DNA from: Chinchilla lanigera
Taxonomy: Eukaryota; Chordata; Mammalia; Rodentia; Chinchillidae
Assembly (NCBI RefSeq): GCF_000276665.1
Contig: NW_004955447.1
Coordinates: forward strand, 11,310,252 to 11,374,251
Direction of reading: 5' to 3'
DNA: 64,000 nucleotides
The notes under the pieces are model-generated. The model was not told the DNA's origin, did no database searches, and saw only the letters and a program-made list of their open reading frames with translations. Positions 22,681 through 33,935 of the stretch are shown piece by piece (position 1 is the first letter of the stretch; each line of letters starts with the position of its first letter). The translations under genes and the position numbers were made by a program.

Positions 22681-25339
22681 CCTGGTGTACTTACTATGGG
22701 ATGAGGATTGTGCTTATATAACAAGTAAAATAATAAAAAATAATTTCCTTCAATTTAAACCTTTTAAAGAATTTGATCATAGATGAAATTTTTTGGATTT
22801 CTTGGGGGAAAATCAGCAGGCTTCATTCTATGTACATAGAGTGAAATGATTTTTAAAAAGTTTATTTTATCAGTACATTCTTGAAACAGTTTCACGTTCC
22901 CATTAGTATTTATGCAAAAAATTGTGATGATAAAAATATGTACAGATTAGACTTCCATGTACTTTCAGGAGGATAACAGTCACAATCTGATGCTGTGTTT
23001 ACTAAGATGGGAAAACTTTTAGAATTTTCTTGTATCTCTTTGCTAAGAAATAACTAAAATTCAAGCTTACTTAAATATGTTTTAACAGTGAATTTTGTGC
23101 AATCTTTATGATGTTAATCAGAGACATACAGCATGATTAAAATGGTAAATAAGATATTTAGCTTATGTGCTTTTTAGGTTTTTATTTGTTCTAAAGTATG
23201 TTCCTATGCTTGGTGAATAATTTACTTGTTTCTGATACTCCTTATTAGACACAGAGAGACTTTTCCATTTTCCTCATCAAAATTTTTATTTCTGTTGCAA
23301 ACATGACCATAGGTACACACAAGAAGACATCAATCTATACAAATGATTAATTTATACTGAGATACTAAATCTTCCTCTATCTGAAGGAGTGTTTTTTAAA
23401 GGCACAGTAAATCAAATCTAATAAAGCAGATGAAAAGTATCTGAGACAAACATTTTTATGGAAATAATCTGGTTTATTTTCCTCTGTCCCTTGACTAGTT
23501 CATCCAGATAAAACAAGTCAATAATGGTGCATTCCATTTTGCCGAGTTTCTCAAATTGTTATTTTATATAAAGTCTGAATCACAGCATTTGTGCTGAAGA
23601 TTAACCAGAAACTTATAGCTTATCACTTTGAGAAATTGTGAATTAATTATTTAATTACTTCAGCAAACACAAGAGAAGTCAAAAATAAAATATTTTTAAG
23701 GGGAAGTTCATTCTTAGCATTATATAACATTCATTTCCTAGCAAGACTGTGTCATTAGAAGGTGCACAGGAAGGATGCCACTTGACCTATTTTTTCCCCT
23801 CTGAAAATAGTTGACAAATTGAACGTTTTTGGAGACAGAGACCCGTCAGCACCACACTGAGCTTTCCTTCTCTGCTGCTCTTATCAGACAATGACAATGA
23901 TTCAAAGTGATGAATGGCAGATGCATTTGAATCTATAATTGAACGTCTTTAAGCATAATGACATTTTCTCTCATTTTGAATTTCCTGGTAGGAATCCTGG
24001 TGTTCAGCAAGAGCAAACATTCATAATAAAATGACTTATCTGCGGTCCCAGGTTGGCACCTCCCAAACACTCTTGCTGCAGCTGGCAACCTTTAAATCAG
24101 AGCGTAAAGCTAAATCATCAGACAGCTGAAACTTGTGTCATACTGAAATGCAAGATATGTACTAGCCTTCGAGTACACATCAAGCACTTGCTTTTCTGAG
24201 GATTGGTTATTTCCTTGCATTGACAGGACCAGATGTTGCTGTTAATACATCTGGGAAACACATTTTTCTTTGTTTTCATGTCATCCACGAGAGGATGCTC
24301 TCAGTTCTGGCTGAGGACCATCTGATGGTTCTCAGGTTACACAGGGCACTGGGAAGGTAGGTAGTGGTGAATCACAGTGGACCCGCAGTGCTTTGTGTTA
24401 TCAGAACTTTCAGAAACTTCTGGCACCCTTCATTTTTCTCTTCCCAACATTTGGATTTGGGCTACTCCCTCCCCCAAGTGCAAGTTCTTAGTCCCAAGAC
24501 TTCTGCTTAGTACCTGCTTAAAGCTGGATAATAAAGTCTACGCCTCTAGCCTTTGCCCCATTTCTAACTCCAGGTCTGTATTTCTAAAAATGCCTGTTAA
24601 ACATTTTACAACAGACAACACTTAAATATTTAAAACTAGATTTAACCCGATAGGTTCCCAGTTTATTTTCTAATCCAATCTCTAACTCAGCTATCCTATG
24701 CTTCCTAATTTCCAGTGATATTTAATGACATTTTATTGTAAGTTTTTCTCCCTGCTCTACGTCTTTATTTCCTGTGCCAAGTTAGGGTAAAATTTTATAA
24801 AATTCTATGTTTGCTAACTCTCTTACTTCTGCCCCCCATTTCCTGGCTTATTCTGACATAGCCTTCGTTCTCTTTGTTAGGGGGATTTGTTTCTGTGATA
24901 GGATCCTTTACCAAATCATGAACAGATGAAGATCATAGACAGTGCCTTAATAGTATTATCACTATCATACCAAGCCAAAGAATCTTATCAGTAGGAATGT
25001 CTTATATATGTGTTCAATAGACTATTTTAAGCTTTTTTGGAGAGATGCGCATTTTATTTATTTTGACTAACGACATCTGTTTATATCCAATTTAAAATAT
25101 GAAGTGCCTGTCCTTCGGTTGCTCAAAAAATCATCTGACCGTAAAGGTTTTGCTTATTGATCACCTGCTTTTTCAGAGAAGTCAAAGTAGTACACAATGT
25201 GGCTACAGTAAACTGAGATGAAAGCAGTATTTAAAAGAAGGAAAATGAGCTAAACTATAACTCTGGTTTGAATCTTAAGCATATAGGACTCATTTTTCTT
25301 TCAATTTTCTTACACATTAATGCTTAAATTGAAAGCGTT
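22681..25339. other. Unrecognised DNA, possible unique or conserved noncoding stretch
   Basis: No supported gene. The part at 23750-24240 lacks repeat signatures and has a more even base composition than its flanks, with CAGCTG E-box-type words and an ATGCATTTGAAT word. Positions 24360-24640 are unrecognised with a chance 82-codon ORF. Confidence 0.45.
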
Positions 25340-25603
25340 CCTTATTCTCGTTTATTTGTGGCTAGGGTCTGGTGCGAAGCGGCAGGTCACTGTAGGTGTG
25401 ACCCGGGACAGTGCGTTCTTGGCCCTGGCTTTCCCTTTTTTCCTGTCTCCGGATGGGCACCTGTCTTGCCCTCTGCCATTTCCGCCTCAGAGCCAGCCTA
25501 CCAGGCATAAACTGAAAACTGCACACCAAAATAACCCTCTCCTCCTTTCAGGTGCTGGAACTGGGTACACTGTGTCAGAAACAGGAACATGACTAATACA
25601 TTA
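25340..25603 (+). mobile_element. Rodent MaLR-type LTR 3' part
   Basis: The 3' end 'CACACCAAAATAACCCTCTC' followed by 'CTCCTTTCAGG' and finishing 'GACTAATACA' matches the usual end of ORR1/MT-like MaLR LTRs (AGCCAAAATAAACCTTTCCTCC ... GACTAATACA). The 90-codon ORF over this region is therefore not a gene. Confidence 0.65.
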
Positions 25604-25667
25604 CATCAATGCTATCATAGCTACACGTTTGACATAATAGCTATTTCAAAGCTATAACTGTAGTTTC

Positions 25668-25890
25668 TTTTTTTTTTTTTTTTTTTTTTTTTTTTCTCCG
25701 GTACCGGGAACCGAGATATTTGATGTTATGTCATAATCTCTGTAGACNNNNNNNNNNNNNNNNNNNNNNNNNNNNNNNNNNNNNNNNNNNNNNNNNNNNN
25801 NNNNNNNNNNNNNNNNNNNNNNNNNNNNNNNNNNNNNNNNNNNNNNNCTTGCCAGGCAGGCGCTTTGCCGCTGAGCTAAATCCCGAGCCC
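25668..25890 (-). mobile_element. ID SINE interrupted by a 100-N assembly gap
   Basis: Poly(T) at 25668-25695 and CTCCGGTACCGGGAACCG are the inverted ID 3' end. CTTGCCAGGCAGGCGCTTTG through CCCGAGCCCC (25848-25890) is its 5' end. The exact 16-bp duplication CTATAACTGTAGTTTC flanks both sides (25652-25667 and 25891-25906). In place of the expected 15 or so central bases there are about 33 bases of foreign sequence (25715-25747) and then 100 N. The insertion is real, but its centre is unresolved. Confidence 0.92.
25748..25847. other. Assembly gap (100 N)
   Basis: Exactly 100 N, a common placeholder length for a gap of unknown size, so the true distance is not known. Confidence 0.99.
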
Positions 25891-25935
25891 CTATAACTGT
25901 AGTTTCAACTTTGTAAGACTCAGCTATGCAAAATG

Positions 25936-26033
25936 TGGGGATTGGGGATTTAGCTCAGTGGCACAGCGCCTGCCTGGCAAGCGCAAGGTCCTGAGTTCGA
26001 TTCCCGGAACCAGAAAAAAAAAAAAAAAAAAAA
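25936..26033 (+). mobile_element. ID SINE, near-intact young copy
   Basis: The body GGGGATTGGGGATTTAGCTC ... GAGTTCGATTCCCGGAACCA has clear A-box (TAGCTCAGTGGC) and B-box (GAGTTCGATTCCC) words and a pure A tail. The 14-bp duplication AGCTATGCAAAATG is exact (25922-25935 and 26034-26047). It lies about 30 bases from the gap-broken ID and points the opposite way. Confidence 0.96.
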
Positions 26034-26047
26034 AGCTATGCAAAATG

Positions 26048-29000
26048 ATGAACAAATAAAATATACCATTATAGGTTTTTTTTTTTTTTTTAATAGCCTG
26101 TACAGTAATATCTAAGTCCAGGGCTCCTTTATTCTACACATGAAAATATTGGCAGATATCTTATCTATGAACTATTTAATTTTGGGAGAACAACCTGTGA
26201 ATTTATTAACTGTAATATGAATCTCGTTCTAAAGACAGTATAGCTCTACTGCATCCTTGATCTAATCTAGTAATGTGCCTGGTTCGCCCACATGGTCCTG
26301 AGATGAAATCTAATCTCCTTAGCACAGGGCTCTAGCTCAATCCTTGAGCTCCTGCCTACACTAGAGTTTTCATTTTTAATTTGCCCACTTACCCAGCCTT
26401 AAACTTCATCAATGTTGTATATTTCATTTTATTATTTTATTTTATATGGGAAAGGGATTTTCTCCTACTCATTTTAATGACTGACTTCAAAACTCACTTA
26501 AATCCCTCCTAACTTAAATCCAGGCTCAATATTTCCTTGAAAGAACCCATAACACCATATTTCTTTATCATGTCACTTCCCTTATTGCTTCATTCTCCAT
26601 TCACAATACTGACTTTTCCCCTAGACGTTGTTCCATTACATCCTTAAGGTCTGACAATTCTTAAGATAGATGCTGAATTAATATGAATTTTAGCTTTTAG
26701 AAACTGTGCTAATTTTATCTCTTCCCAGCTCACTTAAATGTTGGTGAACTTGATGAACTCTTATAATTTTTGCCTCATTTTCATACTGATGATTTGACAA
26801 TTTTAAGAATTTTTATCTTTTGAGTCAAAAATGTGTCATGTAAATTAGATATTAGGTTCCTATTGGGAACCAAATACAGAAACGTCTTTACATTTATGGG
26901 TTTACATTGTCACCTCTAAAATGATTTTCACCCACCAGGAGTTCATGAAATCTACTATATATTGACTATGAAATGAGTGGGACAAGAACTAATTATGCCA
27001 ACCTGAAGAAAGAAGCCCCTTCCCTAGCTACTGGGATGACTTTGTCTTAGCTTTTCCTTGCAGTATGGCTTTATTTTCCCACAATATAATCTTTGTTTTT
27101 CTTTTAAAAATTAGTCCTGAAGGAAAAATACAGCTCTCAGAGTTAACGTTGAAATAAAATTTCAGAGGTAAGTTTCTTAGCTAAAAGGAGGCATTTTAAG
27201 AGCAGTATAAGGTATAAAATGATATTCTCTCATATCCAATAACTTCTGGTCCAAGTTGAAAGAAAGAAAATACTGGTATTCACAGAATATTCATAAAACT
27301 ATGTAGATAAATTAGCTAAAAATAACTGGTCTATTTTACCATGGCATCATCGATAGAGATTTTATCATAGATCAATAAGTGTGGCAAAGTGTAAAAAACA
27401 TTGAGTTCTAATAATTGTGTGAAAGTTCTTTTCTGCATTTTAAATAATTTTTCTATTGGTCAATAAAGCATTGTAAGGCAAGTAGTTTTAAATTGTACAT
27501 TAACTTTGTTGAGGTTTGTTGTATTCACAGTTTTCTGACTTGTCTCGCTACAGTCTACTATTTGAAGAATATTTTATTACAGTTCACTTTTTAACAATAG
27601 TCTCTTCACATTGGTAGCTGAAGTCCAAGTATTCTCAGTTTTCTAATTCATTTTTCCCTCCTGCCTAGGTCCTCATAATTCCATAGGTAGGAAGTAGCCT
27701 AAATGAAATTTCAAATACTAGAGTAGCATCACACTGACACAAACCAACAGGCCTCTGAAGAAGTGTATTAGGTTAATGAGGTTTTTTTTTGCAGTGATTG
27801 GATCTCTTAGTAAAAGATTAGGCACTGAAGTTTTCTCTCTTAATAAAGTGACACAAAACCACCCAGCTACACCTCTTATTGGAAAACTGTATTGCTTCTG
27901 TAGAGATCTGGACTCTGAATTGAGGGAAAATAAACACAAAGTTATAGATAGCTTTTGTGATTACTTTTTGGGACAAAAACCCTTATAAAGATACACAATT
28001 ATAAATCAATATTATGTGGATATTTAATTAAAAATAATTTCAGTAAAATTTTAAGAAAGCAATTCATTTTTTAAAATACATAGTAATTACATATTATATA
28101 CTAGGATTATTCTTAAGGGTGGAAAAATTTTACAATTGATAAATTATATCTGATGAAATGTTTTGTGGAAATTAGATTCCAAGTGTATACTTGAAAATCA
28201 AACTGTAATAATCAAATGTTTTAAGGTAATACCTTGGAATATTACACATACACTCATTTCTGCTATAATCAAGGCTGAAGTTCTTACATTATTTTTTAGG
28301 TATTTCTCTGCCAAAAGCAGGTATATCATTGCAAATACCACCTTATGGTCATGCTGCAGTGTACAGGCCAACCTAATATATTTTTGCCATACTTATGGAA
28401 TAAAGCACATCTCCATATGTTTACTTTGCTTATTCAATGGTTATTGCTTTCTAGTATGACTCACACACTTCCATGAAGAATAGGATGAATTAAACTTTTG
28501 AATTATTTTGAGTTCTGTTATTTACATATTGTCAATGAAAAGCAATATACGAAATAAACAGCACACATGGGCTGGAATCAGCAGAATGGAATTAATAAGG
28601 ATAAAAAGTTTTGAAAACTTTTCTAGTACTCCCAACCCATGCTGCGGAGTTATGTTAGCAACTGAATAGGACCAGGTAGGAGAGTCTAGAAGCGCAATAT
28701 TGAAAAAAAGAATATTAATGAGTTCTACTGCAGTGACAGAGACTAATTCTTTCCTGACCTGCTTTAGTTTGTCACTTGTTAATGAGATTATGACAAATCC
28801 ACTAAGTTGCTGGAGTACATAAGCAAAACCTGCATCAGATTTGGGAACATTTCCATGTGGTACAGTGATCATCATAGATGCTAACAGATTTCTGATATTT
28901 AAATCACTGTGAGGCCTCCTTCAGCATGACACCGGATAATAGCAAATAACCCCTAATTATGCAAATATTCTTGACTTTAGAGGCATCATTTTTTTTCATT

Positions 29001-29149
29001 TTCCACATACTAATTTTAACCCTTTTTCAAATTGCCTTTCCTTTGTCTTTCTACTTTTGGTTTCAATTATATTTATATTTCCTACACCCTGTCCACAGTT
29101 TCTTTTCATATTTACTCAAGATTAATATTTCTTTGGCCCCCATTTTATA
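26048..29149. other. Unrecognised AT-rich DNA
   Basis: No supported gene or repeat. T-run at 26075-26090. A 117-codon minus-strand ORF (28522-28875, MMITVPHGNVPKSD...) has normal-looking composition but no domain, splice context or family I recognise. Opposite-strand small ORFs at 27718-27988 are most likely chance. Confidence 0.45.
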
Positions 29150-29290
29150 TCAGAAATTGGTCAAGACACAAATGCAAATAAAACATGGATAATCCTGGTT
29201 ATCACTGACATACTTTACATTCTAATGGAAGAAACCGAGAATTCACAAGTTGATGAATAAGTAAGTTAATAAATGAATACATTCATACTA
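29150..29290 (+). mobile_element. Ancient mammalian repeat fragment, family uncertain
   Basis: 'TTTACATTCTAATGGAAGAA' followed by 'GATGAATAAGTAAG' and 'AATAAATGAATA' resembles the widespread old repeat with consensus CTTACATTCTAGTGGGG...AATAAACAAATAAAT. A similar fragment lies at 62340-62870. Confidence 0.35.
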
Positions 29291-29299
29291 AATCAATAT

Positions 29300-29697
29300 A
29301 CAGGGTGGAACCATGTTCCCTGGTAAAGTTATATCCAAGTTCTAACCCTAAATTCTGTGACTCTGACCTTATTTGGAGTTGGGGGTCTTTGCAGATATAA
29401 TAAGTTTAAGGTTCTTGTGACAAAAACTCGTTCTAGATTTGCAGTATTTGTGGTCTCTACGCCTCATGACCACTGTCTTTATAAGAAAATGGGGAAACAT
29501 AGCAACAAGAAAAGAAGAATAAGGGAAGAGGGAAGCGGAGGTTGGAGTTTTTAGTCTGTAGTGTTGCTAACGGCCACTGGAAGTTAGAGGATAACCATGG
29601 AAAATATTTGCCCTTCAGAATGAGTCAGTTCTGTTAACACCTTGATTTAGAACTTCTGGCACCCAGAATTGTGAAAGAATAATTTTTTCTTGTCTTA
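29300..29697 (+). mobile_element. MLT1-type LTR (MaLR)
   Basis: Ordered matches to MLT1: TCCAAGTTCTAACCCTAAAT, 'GACCTTATTTGGAGTTGGGG' with 'GTCTTTGCAGATATAAT', 'TGTCTTTATAAGAAAATGGG', and the end 'CACCTTGATTTAGAACTTCT' followed by 'GAATTGTGAAAGAATAA'. These are LTRs of the non-autonomous ERVL-MaLR group, with no coding content. Confidence 0.85.
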
Positions 29698-30220
29698 AGA
29701 CATCAGGGCTGAGGTGCTTTGCTATGGCACCCCCAGAAATCTGATAATTAATGAGAAGATGCTGAGAGGTACAGGAAATGGGACAGTGAAGGCACATGGG
29801 GATGCTGAGGGCACGGTGAAAAGTTGCCAGTGAAGTGTCAGGGAATATGTGACCTCTGGGGGAGGATTTGAAAGAAGAAAAGAACTAAACCATGCAGGAA
29901 ATTCCTAAAGCAATGAAGAATAGGCCAGGGCATGGGTATGCATCACGGAACAGGAAGGAGGACAGGGTGGGTGGGCAATATCAGAGAGAGTGTGCAGAAG
30001 GAGGGAAGGTCAGTAACACAGACTGGGGTCCTTTCAGAGTGACCTGTGAGTAATGTTTCACACAATGAGATGTAGATTGTTGAAGATTCACATGCAGAAA
30101 GGTGATATCTTTGATTTAGGTTCTGTGTTGGTGATAATTTTGTTTGAAAAGGGGTAAATACAATAGTAGCAAAAATAGGTAAGAGTATGACAATAAGCTA
30201 AGTGAAAATAAAAACTATCA
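29698..30220. other. Unidentified, possibly old repeat
   Basis: Purine-rich, G-rich plus strand (AGGAAGGAGGACAGGGTGGG near 29950, then GGAGGGAAGGTCAG). Its texture, together with 30400-30600, resembles an old mammalian repeat I cannot name. No gene is supported. Confidence 0.35.
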
Positions 30221-30331
30221 GGGCTGTGGATTTAGCTCAACACCAAAGCGCCTCCCTGGCAAGCACAAGGTCATGAGTTCAGTTCCCGGTACTGGAGAAA
30301 AACCAAAAAAAAAGAAAAAAAAGAAAAAAAA
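30221..30331 (+). mobile_element. ID SINE, older copy
   Basis: GGGCTGTGGATTTAGCTCAA ... GTCATGAGTTCAGTTCCCGG with an A-rich AAAAAAG tail. The A box has decayed (CTCAACACC). No clear target duplication. Confidence 0.9.
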
Positions 30332-30824
30332 TATCTTGGGACAGGGCAAGAAGATCCAAATACTAGTTTTGAGAAGAGGTTAGTTTCAAGATATATATTT
30401 TAAAATGAAACTAAGAAGATCTCCAAAAATACTGGCTGTGTAATGTAAAGAAAGAAAAGAGCCAAAAAATCTCTCCACATTTGTAGATACAGTAACTCAG
30501 AGAATGGAATTATTTGCTGTAGAGGAAAATTCAGGAGGGTGTGGAGGAGAATTGGTAATTTGGGGTTAATCAGGTTAAGGCTGTATGTAGCAGCTCTTTG
30601 TTCACTTGTTTAGTGGACTATTCCTTCCACATCACCGTGACTGTCACGGGTCACCTCCAAGTGTGTATTCTGTCTTCTAGCTGACGTTTCAAAAGAAAAG
30701 CATATGTTTTAAAGAAAATCATTTTCCTCTCTAACTATGCAGATATGTTCCTCAATTTTGCTTCCCTACATCAATGATTTTGCTGTTTATCCAATTATTC
30801 AGATTATAAATTATCACTACTTGG
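30332..30824. other. No recognised feature
   Basis: AT-rich. A local palindrome-like CCGTGACTGTCACGG sits near 30636 (CCGTGAC/GTCACGG). Confidence 0.5.
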
Positions 30825-31260
30825 GAAGGATAATTTTCTGTGTGAACTTAACTAATCATGAGGGGCTCAGTTATTTAAGTACACATTAATCTTAAGTTTT
30901 TTGTGAGGGCATTTCAGGATGAGATTAGCATTTAACTTGGTCAACTAGGTAAAGCAGATTCTTTCCCCAGTTTGGGCGAGCATCATGCAGTCTCTTGGAT
31001 AGGACAAAAGGGTGGAAAGAAATTCCTTAACCGTCCCTCTCCCTGCTCTTCCTGGCTGTTTGGGCTGGTATATCAATCTTGCCTTGTCCTTAGACTAGAA
31101 TTTACACCATCAGTACTCTTGCTTCTCTAGCCTGTTTCCTTGAATTTAAACTAATGGCTTTGCAATTCTCAGGCCACTGAACTCAGACTGGAGCTTATGT
31201 CATTTGTTGTCTGTATTCTGAGGTCTTCAGATTCACAGTGGAAGCATTTCACCCATTTTC
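30825..31260 (+). mobile_element. Old mammalian interspersed repeat, family not named
   Basis: 'GGATGAGATTAGCATTTAAC', 'AGGTAAAGCAGATTCTTTCC' and CAGTTTGGGCGAGCATCATG follow a common mammalian repeat whose consensus includes GGATGAGATTAACATTT, GTAAAGCAGATTGCCCTCCCC and GTGGGTGGGCCTCATC. I remember the pattern but am not certain of its name. Confidence 0.55.
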
Positions 31261-32179
31261 CTTAGTGTATAATTCAAAGGTGGCAGATTAGGGGACTTAG
31301 TTTCATCATTGAATGACTCAATATCTTTCTATTCATTATAAACTCTCTATCTGTGTGTCAGTCAAAGATGTGCTGATCGCTAAGCTAATGGAATACTTAT
31401 AAAGTGGGAAAACATTCCCAAAGCAAAGTGACGACAGAGCCTAAAATAAAACTAAGATTTTTATAGGCTCTCAAAATATGCTTTTAATAATATTGCTATA
31501 TATCTTATGAAGTGTATTATCTCACTACTCACTACTGTAGTGTAGTTTTTATAATTTATCCATTTGTTTCAATTTATGAATCTTTGACTATATTACATTA
31601 TAGTAGGATTTCAGTGTTAGCAATCTAGACTTCAGCTAGTTCATCTTTTATTCCCCCTTTCGTGATTTCACTGAGGCCACTCAGATTATCTAATGGGATC
31701 CCCATGGTAAAATTTCCATTCTTTTTTTAGTATATAATTATAGCAAGCTAAATCTCAGTAGCTTTTCAATTATGATATATATTAACTTACTATTTAGAAG
31801 GTATTTCCCCAACCATGGTTCTACATATTTGCAAACATATGCAAACATAATATGGAAACATATTAAGTGTAGATCTAGGCTGTACTAACTTTTTAAGCCT
31901 AGATTATACACACTATGACTGATACATCATAGCTTTCATGCTAAGTGGAAAATTTAATCCACACAAAAGAGTCTTAGCATTGTTTTTATGAGAAAAACAA
32001 AACAATGGCATATTTTAGCTCAATTTTATGATTTTATTAGTAATTTGATTAATAAATGTTTTATATATTTAAAAATTATTCTCTTCTTTTTCCATTTACC
32101 CACAAGAATAGTACCCAGAAGCACAAAGATCCATCACATAAACTGCATTAATAAATTTGGGGATGGGTTGGGGGGCAGT
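31261..32179. other. No recognised feature
   Basis: AT-rich sequence with no supported gene or repeat. Confidence 0.5.
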
Positions 32180-32306
32180 ATTTCACTGTGTAGTTGTGGC
32201 TAATCTTGAACTCATTATGTAGTTCCAGGCTGGCCTGGAACTTTGGCAATCCTTCCTCAGCTTCTTGAGTGCTGGGATTACAGCTGTGAGCCACCATGCC
32301 TGGCTT
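32180..32306 (-). mobile_element. B1 SINE
   Basis: Reverse complement of B1 with the paired core (TGTGTAGTTGTGGCTAATC and ATGTAGTTCCAGGCTGGCC), then 'CTTGAGTGCTGGGATTACAG' and 'GTGAGCCACCATGCCTGGC'. The 116-codon minus-strand ORF across it is spurious. Confidence 0.92.
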
Positions 32307-33835
32307 TGATAAATATAATTTGTATTCATGATTAAATACTTTTAAAAAAGTTAACGTTCTAAAAATTAGGCTTTTGTGTTTCAATAGGGAGATTTTTCTT
32401 TTCTTTAATTTACTTTTCTTTTCTTTCCTTTTCTTTTTTTCTTTGTCACAATTCTTTAATTTCACTTTATGTCCTAAAAGAATAGCACATAAAACCAACT
32501 AAAGGAATTTTTTTCCCAAATTGGCTGGGTAGTGTTTCTTCTCTGGTTAACAAGAAACTACTATAAATACTTGCTGTTATATAGCTAAAGTAAATTAGGG
32601 CAAAAGTTCCTCAGAGGTGTTTAAGGTAACAGAACATGTGCTGTTGTTCTTTGACATGGCAGTATGTGAGATGACTCACCAATATTATATTTTTTGATGT
32701 TTTTACTGACCTCTCCATTATAAAGTTTAGATAATAATTATAGATAGTATGTAGTATTTAAATATAATCTTAACGAAAAAGTTTGAACGTTAAGTGATAT
32801 TTAATTAAAATGCCCTAGGTGGCTTAATATTATTCATCAATCGGTATATGTTAGGCATTACTTTTCCACGGAAGCATGCAAGTATTTTTAGTTTCTATGA
32901 TGATTAAAATTTTTGTTTACTGAAGTCCAAATCTCTAAAATATTATTCCTTTATGTTTAATACTGTTTTTCTATAACTATGAGATATTATTTTAAAAATA
33001 CTACACAGATACAAAATAACTGTAAACTAGTGCTTTAAAAATCATAATTCTTTTCTTCATAATGATGAATAATACACATTTCAAAAAGTACTATCATTAT
33101 TATTATAAGACTTCTTTTTATGTTAAGGAACTTTCATTTTATGCACTTCCTGAAGTGAACTTGATTTATGTTGGATTAAAACTTTGAAATGGCTCACTCA
33201 GGTAAAAAATGAATTTTCCAGTGTCAAATAATAGAAGAAAAAGATAGAATGGAGTTGTGAGACTTTAATAAGGAATCAACACTTCAAGGGGGACCAGTGT
33301 TGTACATCTTGGACTAGAGAGGCAATGAATACTGCTTCTCCACGTTTAAGTGATTATGAGCCAAGGCTTTTCCATATGCCGGTTGGTACAAGAAGACAAG
33401 TCTGTTTTTACTACTTGTTGTTACTGTTATGTGTTTGGCACACTCCAATCTGTCTGTCTCTGTCTCTGTCTCTCTCTTTCTCTCAAAAATTAAGTTAGTA
33501 AGCCCGGAGATGATGTGTTTATTTTTCAATATGGTACCGGTCTTCTGCATACATCTGAGTAGATATAGTTTGGGAGATACGATAGAGTACACATTAATAG
33601 CTTTGCTATTCCTCCTCTACCAATTGACAGTTGAAATCTAAAGACAATAAAGTTAAGAAGTTAGCAGAATAACTTAAACAGACATTTTCTGCTAACTTAC
33701 TTTTCTTTCACATAGTTAAAACAGTTAAGAGAAATTAACTGCCAAAAAGTACAGTAATGAAATACTCCCGGTGTCCAATAAAAATGAGAAAAGAACAAAA
33801 ATAAATTAAAAAATAAAGATGAGAAGGCAAATTTG
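32307..33835. other. Unrecognised AT-rich DNA
   Basis: Pyrimidine-rich TTTTCTTT stretch at 32395-32445 and a TCTG/TCTC microsatellite at 33450-33484 (listed). Small ORFs only. Confidence 0.5.
33450..33484. repeat. (TCTG)n/(TCTC)n microsatellite
   Basis: CTGTCTGTCTCTGTCTCTGT followed by CTCTCTCTTTCTCTC. Confidence 0.9.
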
Positions 33836-33935
33836 GCTATTTACTTGTAGCAATATGACTTCACACAAGTTGTTTTACTATAAGCCTCACTTTCCTTACC
33901 TGGGGAAATATGAAATAAGGTCATTTATTATTTTC
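33836..33935 (+). mobile_element. MIR-like ancient SINE
   Basis: 'TAGCAATATGACTTCACACA' then 'AGTTGTTTTACTATAAGCCT' and 'CACTTTCCTTACCTGGGGAA' follows MIR order (TAGCTGTGTGACCTTGGGCA, AGTTACTTAACCTCTCTGAGCCT, CAGTTTCCTCATCTGTAAAA). Confidence 0.65.

Noticed and set aside
25320..25592. 90-codon ORF with a signal-peptide-like start
   Set aside because: The region is largely a MaLR-type LTR 3' end. The leucine-rich start is chance.
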